DNA from: Trichoplax sp. H2
Lineage: Eukaryota; Placozoa; Uniplacotomia; Trichoplacea
Assembly: GCA_003344405.1 (NCBI GenBank)
Contig: NOWV01000017.1
Span: 186,001 to 250,000, forward strand
Length of the DNA stretch: 64,000 bases
Direction of reading: 5' to 3'
The notes beneath the pieces were generated by a model. It was not told where the DNA came from. It worked only from the letters and a program-made list of their open reading frames with translations, and did no database searches. A program made the translations under genes and the position numbers. Below are positions 12,332-26,066 of this stretch, one piece after another. Within the stretch, counting starts at the first letter, position 1. Each line of letters starts with the position of its first letter.

Positions 12332-15300
12332 CTAGTATAGAGCTAACTTTTCAATAATTAATAGGTAAGATTCTTCGATTGCTTTATAGCTATCATTAAG
12401 GAGCTGTACTTTGTCTTGGCTATTTGCTTGAATTATCGCAGCATTGTACTCCTCGGGCTTCAAAAATTTTTGTAACTTCAACAAGTCTTTTTCTTCTTTC
12501 TAAATTCAATAAATAATGTTACAAAATGATTTATATTACAAGGATGAAGTAAAGAAATCTATTTTGCGTGATCAATTTTCGATATTAATACTCTCTTAAA
12601 ATCTAGATAAGATAAGTGTTGTTTAAATACCTTGAATGGCTGGCTAAGCCTCTTTTTAACATAACTTTTGTAAGCCAGATACTCTTTAGCATTACTTCGA
12701 TCTGTTGCTTTCAAACGGAGAATTTCATAAACTCTTCTTGCTTGTTTCTATAAACGGAAGAGTTACTTTACTATTACATATACATAAGTTTAATTTTGTG
12801 CTGTGTCGCCTATTCCACTGGTGACTAAGATTTTAATATCTAACCAAACGGAGTATTTTGCAATAGCAACATACGCTGTATACACATACATACGTACTGT
12901 AGTCGCAGTGGAAAGTTTACCTTATGAATCTTAAGTTTTTTTCGTGCCTCATTAGCCATATTCTCGTTGAATCCATCATGTAGATTTTGATCAGAATATG
13001 CTGGTAGCTTTGCGCAACGACGGCAATCAACAAAGTCTCGTAAGCTTATGAAATTCTCAGATGGATCCTCCGCTAAAATTAATCAAATGAAAGGGTGTAA
13101 ACAAGCGGCAACAACGACTAATATTCTACTAATATCAATCAATAGATACTCATAGGTATCAATCTAAATAACTATAAACAATACCTGTGATATCTAAAAT
13201 GTTGTCATCCTTTTCTGCCAGTGAATAATAACTTTCTAATAACTTAGCTTATGGAACGAAAAAAGTTAAGAAATTAAATCCGATCGGAATATTTCATAAA
13301 CACAATAATTTCATACCTCCATGACCATTCCTTTGATATGGTGGTAATATAATGATTTGACTTGAAATTTGCATTATGTTACAAAAAGAAAATAATTAGA
13401 GACTTTTATTACTACAGATGAATAAGACTATATACAGTATACATAAATTACATCATTGACATTTCAATTTAGTTATTTATTAATTTATACCTAATTCTTG
13501 ATCGAATCTTGTCGGGGTATGCGTAATAGTTATAAGAGGTCATATATCCAATGATATCATAACGAAAAGCATTGTGATCCTTCCGCTTATGGTATCTGTA
13601 CATATACATATAAGTATCGTGCATTATAATTTTATGTATCATAAACTAGGATATATTTGATATACGATAGTATTGTAAGCACCATTTAATTAGCAGACTT
13701 CCTGTAGACTTTTATAACATAATTTTAAGTAACAGTTGAGTGTTTCGCACGAACTTACAGTAAATAAAATGTCCATTTTTCGTCGTCATCATCTATTTAA
13801 TTAAGAAAGAGGTGTTAAGCAAATTAAAATTCTTAACATCTGGGCTCGAACCTGTTATTATATCAAGCCATGATTAAGATATAGTTAAAACGAAAGCATT
13901 TTCAGATTTACAGAAATTACTTAACATAACTTACCGATAAATGAAGCAGTTTCAATATACCAAATCAGAAAGGTTCTAAGTCTCTCGTGGTATGCTTTAA
14001 AGCCGGGTATATCAACGTTGGCCTTCGTATAAATACGATACGTAAATCAATAGTTATAGAATTAGCCAGTACCGAAATACTACATAATTTATATAATTTT
14101 TTGAGCTAGTTTTAATTTGGCGTAGTTCCACAAAACGCATTATTCGTTCTAAAAATTTAGGTTAAACTCTTTTTAAAGGCAAAGAAGCAAACGAGCTCTA
14201 TATTAATTTACCTTCCTAATCTCAAATGTTTGATCGTCCAATGAATAGCTATTGATTATCTCCCCGAACGGCTTAAAATTACTCTCTTCCTTTTCTAATA
14301 CACGCATATATTCATCCTGATTGGTGTAAAAACCTGCAATGGACAATATAATGCAAGACAAATGAAAAAAAGGAAAGGTTACTCCTGCGATTAATTTAGT
14401 AATACTGTATCATACAAAAATGTAATAACAATTGTAAGCATTTGCTGGTTTAACCGACCTTGGGGTAAAACATCTGATAAAATTTGAATAATATCGTCGG
14501 CCTACAAGAAGTAATTGGTATATTTTAGTATAACAATGTACACGATGACAGAAGTACAATAGGATCAAAATTAGCATTATCCTACACTTGAGAGCTGCGA
14601 TTATGACATAGCAACTATAGCACTATTTAAAGAACTAATTACAGTACAAATTATATCTTGCTTTTGTTCAACTTTGCAATAGAAGCAGTTAGTTATTAAA
14701 TTTGTCAAATTGTGTAGTATAATATAATATCTGCTATAAATGTCACCGAAGAAAAAAGAACACATATTTATAAATTTTATTTTCTATAACTACGCTGTAC
14801 GTTAGTAACTTTAGTTATTTGAGAAAGATGGTGAAGTATGCTTTTAGATGTTGTACTTAAAGATGTGAAATGAGTGATGTTTTTTTTTTTTGGAAATTAC
14901 TAACTTTAACACCGTCAGAAGTAGACGGATCAATTTTCTGTGAATATGTGAATCCAAAATAAGTTAGGAGGCTCGAAGATCCATAGTATAACTAGATCAT
15001 ATAGGAATAGAGGATCGGAATATTTTGTTAATATCTTGCATGATATGTTAGCAAATGATAAATTTTAAATTATTCCTTGTTACAGTTTTCATTATTAGCT
15101 ATCTGGATACGCAAGTATCCTGTGTGAGATATAGACCAACATAGATTTAATCGAGGTAACTCAGTCATATACATATATTGCACGAAATGCATAACAAGCT
15201 AAGTACTTTTTTTAAAATTAATTGCTTATCACCTTGATTTCCAAATCCTTATATCCAAATATCGCTTCACTAGAATTGAGATTAGATATTGACATCGTTA

Positions 15301-17222
15301 GCTAATACTATATAGATTAGAATCATTGACTTTAACGGTAATTCACCAATTAAACTAAGATATTTAGAATTAATGATACTGTAGTATAATTTACTAGTAT
15401 TAACTCTGCAGCCCAGTGATGCAGATAACAATCTATAAGAATAGGCATTTAAGAATAAGATGTACGTACATTTAGGGATTAGAAAATATCAATTACAGTC
15501 TAAGAATTTTAACTTTTAATCCGTACTTGTCTCCGAATAGTTGATGAGTAAATTCAGGGTGAAATGATTCTGATTTTTCAAGAACTTCATCTCCTTTACT
15601 GACTGGATACGGAGAAAAAGGGTTAATTACTTTTAGATAAAGTATTAATTTTAAGAATTACTAGGATGAAAATAGTAGAGTACAATATACATAGTACATC
15701 ATATTTACTTAAATTGATTGATTGCAAATAGATGAAGATTTAAATGTATAAAGGTCTATTGTGGGGCTAGTGTAGATTGGTCTTACGGGTTCACTAAATC
15801 ATTCTAAAGATCAGATTACTCGTATTGTGATAAAGTGTCTTCAAAATAACAAAACAAGAACTACAGTTTCTTGTACTACATAAAATTAGGCTTGTCTTAC
15901 AACTACTAAGGACTATCTAGATTATTACAGAAAATTCATCATTAACATACGATTGGTTACAGAATGATTTTTAGCAAAACAATCATATGATAAATCAGCT
16001 CTAAATTTGCTATCATGCGATCTACTCATAATTCGGGTTTGTAATATGTAATTTTAATCTTAAGCTAATTTAGGGCTGCACAACATGCGTACATTGCTAT
16101 CTTAACTTATACTGTATAGCTTAGAAGAAATTAAAGGTCTGTATAAATTTGGTGACCGAAACTAACATCAGGGAAGTTGATACAAATTATGTGTATTCAG
16201 TTTCGCTTCTAGGTATTACGGTAGCTACACTTCTGCACATTTGTAACTATTGACCAAGGTAGAATGGATGCAAGATTGTAACCCTATCACATCTATGCGT
16301 CAACTATATGCAGTCTTAATCAAGTCAAGTGGTATATACTGAAAATTGATAGTTTTAAATTGTAATAGAATTGAGAAGTAGAAACCAGCATTTTTCACTG
16401 CAAGTAGACTGTACTATAAACATATTCCAATGGTGTATTTAAATTGATAGTTTTAATTGATTCAAAGAAATGGATTTAAAGTGAGCATCATTCAGAGAAA
16501 CAATACTGAAAGTTACTACAGTCTAATTTGAACTGTACAACGGCGAACGATGATACAAATTTTGATCATTAAAAAGAAATCAGCATTCTGACTCCATCTT
16601 ACTGCATGTGTTGGTTTAGCTTTACTTCCCTGATGATTTATCTAATCATCATTACTGTATAATTTAAACTCATTTTGAATCAATCTAATCCACTGAATAG
16701 CTTAACTATAACGAAATATTTTTATTAATTGATTCTCAATTTATCCAGCAGGTCCATTGTCAGCTAAGAAATTTCCAAAATCTACATACAGTACTATTCT
16801 ACTCTGCCTTTGAAGCTATGGTCGCAGTATGCAAACCATCCCATGATTTAATTTTGTTGTGTAGATGATAACAGTATACATACCTAGCTTGAGATGGATT
16901 GCTTCATTAGCTGATGCTATCAAATCGTGATCTTTCCCGACTAAAAGAAGCATGATAAAGGTTTATATTAATTCATTATTATTTGATTAATTCTTGACGA
17001 CGGCAACAGCTCAACATTGAAAGCTATCGTCTCCCCCTTGTCCATGGCAATGAATTGAACAAATATCACGTTTTTTTCCTTAAATAAATTATCTACCATT
17101 GAACATGAGTAGACAATATAGGTAACTCTAGTTATGACTAGCAAAGAGGATAGATTGAGTTGTAGCAACTATAAGAAATATTGAAGTTGTTTATCGATGA
17201 AAATTTGCAACTTACCTTCCAT
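12332..17222 (-). CDS. HAT1: Histone acetyltransferase type B catalytic subunit HAT1
   Basis: B-type enzyme acetylating newly made histone H4 (K5/K12) with the RBBP7-type partner. A complete 15-exon model totals 1200 nt, 399 residues (human 419): 17222-17216, 16940-16884, 15602-15527, 15269-15233, 14991-14905, 14501-14459, 14333-14212, 14022-13935, 13792-13759, 13595-13491, 13360-13317, 13247-13185, 13072-12921, 12747-12631, 12499-12332; all phases agree. Diagnostic segments are FTHQLFGD, IFGYKDLEIK, GFKAYHERLRTFLIWYIETA, GYMTSYNYYAYPDKIRSRI, the acetyl-CoA loop QRNGHG (Q/RxxGxG/A), LDITAEDPSENF, and KQARRVYEILRLKATD. Exon 1 is only 7 nt (ATGGAAG), followed by strong GTAAG. Two donors are weak (GTACGG after exon 3, GTCGGT after exon 6), but homology requires them. 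A 2.55 kb head-to-head gap separates it from TBC1D5. Confidence 0.95.
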
Positions 17223-19773
17223 TGCAGAAATTTACGCGGTCTTTTTTGGACTTGTGCGCATGTAGGGCATCTTCTAGTACAGTAGTTTGTATGATGTCGA
17301 TTGGACGGTAGGTGGACTGAACTCAGACAGACGGATCCAGAGTCAGACTGGAATGATCAACAACGCCCTACTGTACAGTGTACAGTGTACAGTACTCTAG
17401 TAGACATACAGTACTGTCCTGTTCTGTCTGTACTGCAGTCTGTAGCATTTCCAATGATTCAAATGATTGGCCACTCTCCCTAGCCTATTTGCTGTTCAAC
17501 AGCGGACTCTCCTAAAACTGACTACTTAGTATGGATCTTCCGTGCCTGTTTTCTAAATCACTGGTAGTTCTTGAAATCAAGGTAGCATAGTAATCAGTAA
17601 TCGACTAGAGGACTAACCGATTCAACAAACAAATATAGACATAGTAATCCCATTAAAAAGATCCTATACTATCAGTATAGCAAATATACAGCAATAACCA
17701 AGGAGTGTTGTGATTGATGGAATTGTTGTGCAAGTGCAGATGTTCTATTCTTAAGTCAATAACAAAAGTTTTAGTCTACCTTTTCCATCATGGATTAAAA
17801 TGATTATTTATTTTCAGTAAGTAGAAATGGAGTAACAGATAATAAGATTCAATGCAATATGACTTAATTGCATACTGAAGTACTGTCATAACGGATCAAC
17901 GTTGATCCATCAGAACGAAGTATTGAGCACAATATTTTAACGAGATCAGAGATGAGAATGTCTGTCCATCCAAAAGTGATCAATCCAGGGCCTTCTTCTA
18001 CTGTACTCTGCACAATACTGTGGTAGGTAGTCCATGCTCAGCTGTGGACTACTAAAATTGATTAACGATAATTAAAGGTATTTTAGTAGTGTGTGTATAA
18101 TCCCACCCACAATCACTCTTATCCTATGTAATGTTGATCCCATGATAATTGATGCAACCATTGCTCTTTTCTTTTAGACTATTTTAGACTACAAGATGCA
18201 ACCGTAGAGCGAAAATGGCACGGAAGCACTAGCTAATAATGCTGTAAAATCGAGAACGAAATAGACAGTAAACAAGACGCGTTGAAAACATAGCGCATGT
18301 CTACTTTAGCTTGAGCACTTTTTCCATGAGTCCAAATGTCCAATGCTTTCTAGATATCCTATTGTAAATTAAAAGCATGACTACCGTAGGCGAATACTGC
18401 AGCTAATTTTGAATGAGCCCAATAGTTTACCCTAGTCATGACAATGTCGACAAAACATGGCATAACTTAATTAATTGTACAGGTATTATTCTACTGACTA
18501 GAATATCCACCCTGCTGCTATCCCTACAGAATTCAAAACATGACTTTAGCTAGGGCTTCAGCTAATTTTAAATGAGTTTTATGCTTTGTAATAACGTGTC
18601 TGATACTCTGATGATTGAAAGTGTCAACACAATCAATTTAAAACATCATTTTAGCTAACTTTAAATGTTTACAGCTAATACTTAGTAGGTAACATGTCCA
18701 AATACTCCGCTAGTTGAAAGTATCGAACACAATCAATTTAGAATATCGAATGTTTTAGCTAATTTAAAACATGGCTTAATCGTTCAATTTCCAATGAATC
18801 GAATACTTTAAAGGTATCGCATCTAGTGTTGTGGTAATTAGAATATCGATTGACACAGTAAATTCAAAACAACTTGAATAAGTTCGAAATGGGTCTAACT
18901 ATACCATAAGCTCGATAATTCTATACTGCACTTCGTAGTGATACAACCAATGCAACAGCTGGGTTAGGTCTTAAATCTCGCTCGAGCCCAGATACAACTA
19001 TGTTATTGATGCCGGGAAATAGCCATTTACTCACTTGATGAATTACAGTTTTAGTTTAACCAGTCTGTGGGGAATGAATCTGCAAAACATATTGCAGGTA
19101 ATAATGGAGCAGGTGTTTAGCAGACTACCGTAAACCGTAGAGGTCATCGCAAGCCCTTATGCCGTTTGTATTGCACTGCGCCTGAATTGGCTTTAACAAA
19201 TAGGGAGGCAGTGGGCAGATTTTGATGTTTGTGCCTTTAGATTGGTATTCTCTTGAACTAGGATAAATTTACTAGTTAGTGTATACGAAAGGATCATTAG
19301 TAGTTTAGCTAAAGGATCTCTTCAAAGACAGTAAAGTATTACGACATTTTCTTAATGCTGTAAGATCATCCGTAGCAGACGTTTTGATGGCTCCATTGCA
19401 GCCAGCATAGCGTCCCACTTGGCTTTAGTCTTTCTGTCCATGCTCCAGGTCGTGATAGAGATGCTATAGTAACATAGTATCGAAACGCCGACCTGGCCAA
19501 TCCATTCCAGTTGATAGGGAATCCAAGACCTTACCCAACCCTAACAGGTGTCACTATTAAAAATATAGTCATACTAGCGTATCTGTACTGCAGTCGAGTA
19601 TAGATAAACTGAGACTCCATTCCAGCTGTCCTACTGTCCTGCGTCCCGGGCTAACGCCAAAGCGGAGAAAGGCAGCAGGAGCTTAGTGAAACTTGTCAAG
19701 AAACACCCCAGCAAATTGAATTTTTACTCTAATTCCAACATTAATCAGTTCTAATTCATCGATTGTCAATACC
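17223..19773. promoter_or_regulatory. Head-to-head intergenic region between HAT1 and TBC1D5
   Basis: Contains presumed promoters for both genes. Near the HAT1 side, 17280-17440 has a CAGTAC/GTACTG palindrome cluster (TACAGTGTACAGTGTACAGT at about 17372). From about 18350 to 18900 there is a degenerate tandem repeat with recurring TTTAGCTAA, AAACAT and ACACAATCAATTTA words spaced about 120-140 bp. The last 150 bp before TBC1D5 (19620-19720) are noticeably more GC-rich (CCCGGGC, AGCGGAGAAAGGCAGCAG), which may mark its 5' UTR. No convincing exon seen. Confidence 0.5.
18350..18900. repeat. Degenerate tandem repeat, roughly 120-140 bp unit
   Basis: Words CAGCTAATTTTGAATGAG (18399), CAGCTAATTTTAAATGAG (18560), AGCTAACTTTAAATG (18653) and AGCTAATTTAAAACATGG (18757) recur with intervening ACACAATCAATTTA and GTCCAAATACT-type blocks. 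Copies are strongly diverged, so copy number and exact period are uncertain. Confidence 0.5.
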
Positions 19774-22700
19774 ATGTCACAGAGTAATAAGCGCAATAAA
19801 CCAAATAAAACGAAATCTACTGATATATTAAGAGTCATGGATAAATTCGGCAATCAAGAAAAGAAAGCATCCCGTAACGATGGGCCAACAACAACTCCAA
19901 CCAGTAGTAGTAGTAATACCACTCATGAAAGCACAGGTTAGCTAAGAAAAAGAGAACATGATAGCATGTTCATTAGTTTGCCTACAATCTTATGCAATAG
20001 ATATTAGTAAGATAGAAGACGGATACGTTTATCTATCACCTGATGTCCATGGTAGACTTGATAGTCAACTAATACTTATTTCTATTCTATGTTGATTAAA
20101 AGTAAAAATTTGTTCTAGAAGAAGATATCAAGCAATCGAAAATAAACTTTTTTTCCATTTTGATCCAATGTAGAAACAGTTTCTGAATCTTCTACTGCCA
20201 ACGATTACAATGTTGTCGAAGGTGGAATGGTGATTGTTAGCGGTAGCGATAGTGATCTATCGTGCAGCTTAGAGTAAGCGATTATAATTATTGAGGGGTT
20301 ATTTTTAGCGATTATCTGTTCATCGACGCGTTTTATAATGGATCAACTTATCTTTGCATGAGCATTGTTGTCACTGTCGTGCTAGATTTACTGTATACCT
20401 AGTGGTTTAGACATGTCATGCTAGAAAAACTACTCAATCATCTAACATAGATAGTATCCAATAATACACTGTAGTCTACATGATTTTTATCTCCATTATG
20501 ACTCAATGCATAACTTGTACACTATACTATACAGTGTGCAGGTTTCTTGCAGAAATTGATCAAGTTACATGCAGCAGACAGTAAATGTTAAGGTGTCATC
20601 TCTTATCACAATATCGCAATATCAGTCTCGCATGGAATATGACTTTTCATGCATTATTATGCACGTATTTAAATGCAAGAAGCAATTGAAATTATTAATA
20701 GTAAGATGCGCTAATTAAGAACGATATCCGTATCACTGTTCTCGATGTTATTGATAATACTGTATTGAGAATTAAAACTTATAAAATTGACCTACTCATA
20801 TGGAATGATTTTTATACGATGGAAGTTAGCAGCTTCTACAATGGAGTGTTTTATATTAACATTTTCACAATTACTATTGCAAACTTTTACTATAATTTAG
20901 GGATGAATGGATAAAGTTATTTGGACGAGACGATTATGATGTCTATGTAAGAATTATCTAGTATGGTAGTGCTAATTTCTGAAAACATAGATAAGATTTA
21001 AAAAACACAACAAATATGCTACTGGTTTTCCTGCATCCATGTTATGTATACAATGCCTATATATACATACTATCCGAGTTCAACAGGATTTATAACAATA
21101 TTGCTATATTCGCTTTCCTTATTTAGCTAACCCAATTGTGTTCAACTAATCCTGATAAAGTGCTTTCATAATTGTCGAATAATATTGCAATCATTTAATG
21201 TACTATTACAGATTAAGGAATTAGGCATGCATGGCAGTTTAAGTCGATGTCGATTTCGTGGCGTCTGCTGGCGAGTAAGATAATAATCAATTAAAAATTC
21301 GATCGATGCTTGTTATATTGATCATGGAATTAATCAACCTGCAACACAGCCTGGATATACAATAAATAGAATTTAAAGGTGATACTCTACCACTTTTCCT
21401 AGGTTTTCCTCGATTGCTTACCGCGTGATACCTCTAAATGGATTACTGCAACCACCAAATTAAGGAAAAGTTATGACGAAATCAAGGAAAAGGTTCTTAA
21501 ATACAGCATTATATTCCCTATCTTACCCTTAATACAATAGGTGGCGTAGATAATATATATTTTATGAGAGCTCTTGTTCTGTATACTAGTGGAGTAATGG
21601 TTAGGTAAATTAATTGAGAAATTTTGCGAAACTAGAATTATGGACTTACTTAATCTATATCATAAGATGTACATTTTAAGTTGAAATATCCTCTATTAAT
21701 GTAATCAATATCTTGTTACATTGCGCAGTATTTATTAGATCCTCATCAGCAGCATGGCAAAGACATAAATATTGATAATCCGCTTTCTCAGGATAAAGAT
21801 GTAAGTAAATTTATTTAAAGCAAATGACTACCAATCCGTATGCTGAATGCTAGAAAATCAAAATTATTTTATGGTTGCGTATTGCAAATGTGGCTTAGTT
21901 TAGTTACGGCTAGAAATTTATCATACTGAAATATCATCTTTATTTTTAGAGCGTTTGGTGTCAATTTTTCGAGCATACAGAATTAATGCAAATAATAGAA
22001 CAAGATGTAAATAGAACGTAAGTATGACATGATTCAAAAAATTGATCATGTTACATCTAATTTGCTATCTATTTACAATCTATATCTTTAAATGCTATCC
22101 TTACAGTATTTGAATATTATAGTAATGTTTCTAATTATAATTATTAGATTTCCTGAACTGACGTTTTTTCAATCAGCAAGAGTAAAGTAAGCTCAGGACA
22201 ATAATTTAGTACATATGATATCAGTACATCTATGATTTCTATTAATACCTGGGTATAACATAATCGAAATGTTAAGTATACATATTTTATTATAATTAAC
22301 CAGAAATATCATGATGAATATTTTATTTTGTTACTCGCGAGACAACTCTGCTCTATCCTATCGCCAGGTTTGTTGCTTTTACTGCACTGAGTAACTTGCT
22401 GTTTATTATTTTATCCTATGCATTGGCACTTAGTAATAAAGAATAATATTAAGCTAACTTACTATAGTAAAAACCTATCTTTATACTATTATAAAGGGCA
22501 TGCATGAACTACTCGCGCCAATAATTTTAACGTTAGAGCGAGATATAATCCATACAAAATCCAAAGCAGAAAATTTATCGTAAGTTTGATACATTTCTAA
22601 TAAGCATTCATTCAAATATAAAAGTAAGACTTATGAATAAATGTATTCAACGATAGTGATATCGCTCAACACTTATTGCAAGAAAAATATCTTGAACATG

Positions 22701-25351
22701 ATTCATTGTAAGTCAGCTAAGCATAAGCTTTTTCTCCGCATTATAGCTTTTATTGATACTATTATTATTTCTTTACTTCCTTGACTTAAAAAACTTTTAT
22801 CATTTCGTAAATGCAAACGAATGTAGTAGTAGTAATATATATATAATATAGAAAGTACATTGTTAACAGCATACTTCAGTAATAAAAGCTAATAGACAGT
22901 ATCTCGACGGCCGTAACTACACTATTTAATCTAACTCTGGAACTATTCTTAATGATATTGTTTTTGCCGTTGGTAATATTGTAGTCATTTATTCGCACAA
23001 TTAATGACTGTAGCTGAATGGTGGTATTTACAGCCTGAGCGAGATGAGATGAGGGAAAGGACTAAGGATAAGGTGAGCTCTTTTGATACAGTTATTACTT
23101 ATTATTAGTGTGAAGATATTGTAACCAGTATTACGACCCTGCATACTATTACTTGCAATAATCTTGTAAAAGTGTTGTGAAATTTCTTTTCAAAATGACT
23201 AATATTATTCTATCTCATTCAGTCTCGCCCTGTCGAAAATTTATTGGATGTTCGACTGTTTAAATATGATCAACATGGAAGTGATCTGGATACTCCAGTA
23301 TGTAATAATAGTCCTCTTATATCTGCATAATTGCGTCTAATACGTTTCCAGCAAGCATTACTAAAGTGTATTTGAATATAATAATTTTTTCCTTATATAT
23401 TACAGTCTTCTCATTTAGCAAAGAAAGTCAATTACATACAAAATGTATTACTTAAGAGGATAGATTATGAATTATGTTCTCATTTGGCAAGATTAGATAT
23501 AGCCCCTCAAATATATGGAATGTAAGTTAATATCAATTTCCTCAGGATCGTCTCTTATTATAACTAGCTTTTCACAATTTATAAAAGTACAATATTCTTT
23601 GATAACAGCCGTTGGATTCGCGTTATGTTTGGTCGTGAGTTTCCAATGGATGATGTCCTAGTATTATGGGATGCAATTTTCGCTGATGGAAAACCATTTT
23701 CTCTTGTTGACTACGTTTATGTTGCGATGCTAACTTATATTAGAAATTGGCGTAAGCATTAATAATTAATTTGTATCATTATTTTCTGCTTCGACCGTAG
23801 ATCTCATCAATACATAATATATATTTGTATCAGGCTTCACTAATCTGATATACTAAGTATTAAACGACATTTATAGTGTTGGAAAGTGATTATGCAACCT
23901 GTATGACAAAATTAATGAAGTATCCTCCAGCTGGCGATATCAGCTATTTTATAGATAAAGCTCTATACGTACGAGATCCTTCTGTAAGTCAGCTTATAGG
24001 TTATTTGATTTGATTAGCTGCATTTCTTACATAGAAGGTAATGAATTGAATTACCCTGTGATGTATATATACATTTGCAGAACAATATGAAACCACCTCA
24101 GTACGAGTATGGAGCTACAGTTAAAATTAGTAAAAAGGAAGTTCAAAGTAATACCTCTAACGCTAAGACTGAGCGAAAATTTCTAGCCTCATATCACGCT
24201 AAGACTCGTAATACAAGTGATAGCAAGAATAAGGAGGTAAGTCAATATTACTTCAGGTTAAGTTCACCATACCGTTAATTTGTTTTATAATAATTTATAA
24301 CAGGTAACTACTAAGCAAAAGGAGACTTCGCTTTCTGTTGTTATGAAATCGCATAACACCAAGCCTATCAACATCAAGAGCACTCGAGATAGACTGTCAA
24401 AGGGCGAAGATGACGTTTTTCTGTCTCACAGTGATATTGAAAGCGATTTATGTATAATTTCTCATCCGACAAATACGAAAACAGAACAAACTCCTCGAGT
24501 GTCGAAACCAAGGAGCATTTCGTTCTCACGTAAAAGATCTGGATCAGAAAGAAAGGTATACTCGCATATTGCTATGTTTTTAACATTGTAAGAATTAAAA
24601 TTTTTTAATAAGTGTATAATTTAGAGTCAGTACAATAATATATACAGTATAATATAAAATTTTAAGTATTATTATGACATATTTCTCTCTGTTATTGTAA
24701 CTCTAGCGATCTACATCGACAAGCGATCCCATTGACTTAAACCTTAAGACAAAATTTGAAGACTTGAAGATTATGTGTAAATACTGTTCATCAAAAATGG
24801 ATTCCTACATAGGTTAGCTATCATCTATTATTGAAAACTTAGAGCATGTCAACGGCATGTATATTGTATATGTATACGGTTCAAATTGAATATTCCTGTT
24901 ATTAGAGAGTTTACAACAAGAAATGCAACTACTATCTATGGGAGATAGAGAAGATAAAATCTTATTAGCGGTTGCTGGCTTGAAAAAGGTAACGTATTCT
25001 TTTATAACCCCCAAAAATACCAATGCGAATTTATAGAACTATATAATTAATGCACCGTTAAGTAGAGGCATTGATATTAATTCATTATTATCGAGTTATA
25101 TAATAATTTGCTCTAATTGTTAGGTTCGAGACATTCTGAAGGGTACATTACCATTTGCTGGATCACCAATAGAACCAGATGATGTCATAGATACTGACAT
25201 TTTAGTTCCTGCAGCAAGAGTAGCTAGCCGTACACCCAGTCCTAGTGAAGAATTTGAAAGCAGTATTGACGTTGACGCTGAAAAGGAAGATCTTAAAGAA
25301 TTTGTTGATTCTTCCAGTACAGCAACTGACGACATCAACTCCCATAATTGA
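19774..25351 (+). CDS. TBC1D5: TBC1D5, Rab7 GTPase-activating protein of the retromer pathway
   Basis: TBC-domain GAP that switches off Rab7 on endosomes, binding retromer and autophagy factors. Starts ATG TCA CAG at 19774 after a lysine/asparagine-rich leader; stop TGA 25349-25351. Exons include 19774-19936, 20174-20273, 20901-20946, 21212-21274, 21403-21492, 21729-21800, 21950-22017, 22148-22186, 22304-22367, 22497-22579, then about 22657-22707, 22988-23071, 23222-23298, 23406-23522 and later exons. Family segments: DEWIKLFGRDDYDVY, RCRFRGVCWR, NPLSQDKD, EHTELMQIIEQDVNRTFPEL, GMHELLAPIILTLE, HLARLDIAPQIYGI, RWIRVMFGREFPMDDVLVLW. The dual catalytic fingers are intact: IEQDVNR (IxxDxxR arginine finger) and SYRQ (YxQ glutamine finger). 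The tail is shorter than human but keeps the CKYCSSKMDSYI and EDKILLAVAGLKKVRDILKG blocks. A poly(A) signal AATAAA lies only 6 nt past the stop (25357). Confidence 0.95.
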
Positions 25352-25356
25352 TTGTT

Positions 25357-25362
25357 AATAAA
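25357..25362 (+). terminator. Candidate polyadenylation signal of TBC1D5
   Basis: AATAAA directly after the TBC1D5 stop codon; unusually close, so the true signal may lie further on. The gap to the convergent ENTR1 stop (26067) is about 715 bp of AT-rich DNA with no other exon. Confidence 0.3.
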
Positions 25363-26066
25363 GTATACTTCCATAATATCTTAATAATAATGAAATCGGT
25401 AGAGCAAAAGGAAATTTACCTGCAGAGTATGATATTATTTTTGCTGCTTTGAGCTGATAAATAATGCCGCTTTTATACATAAAAATATTTTATTACAGTA
25501 TAGATCGATTGCTGTACATGATGCATGTTTATGATTGACATAAAGGATAGAATAATATGCTAAATCTAGAGTTTATAGATATTTCACTATATGTATTACT
25601 AAAATCTTCGAAAATATTTCTATTGCTGCCAGTAGTTAGGCATTTACAGCAGATTTCAAAATTTTATCACCACAGCCGCCAATCAATAGTAATATCTATT
25701 TTATAATAAATTTCAGTCTAAATATAATACAGTATTATAGAATTTGCTGATATTCACCGACTGATAGTAAGTAAGTAGTAAATAGTATGCTGTTTATGTT
25801 ATAAGATTTCATTTGAGTAGTATAAAGGTTTGCATACTGGCTGATAGAACCAACAAATTTTTTTTTAAGATGTTGAAGGAATTTGCTAACAAAGCTGCAC
25901 ATTCACAGAATAGTCTACAGAAAAGACATTTTATAATCACAGAAAGGATTTATACACGAAAAATGAAAGTTACTAATTCGCTAAGCACAAAGAATATTCA
26001 TATACTAATTTTCAATCAATGTGATATAAAAGTTTTAGAATTTTACATTGATATGGTGTATTCTTG

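Noticed and set aside
14881-14891. Run of eleven T considered as an RNA polymerase III terminator
   Set aside because: It lies inside a HAT1 intron close to an exon, with no A/B box or tRNA-like fold upstream; more likely a homopolymer tract.
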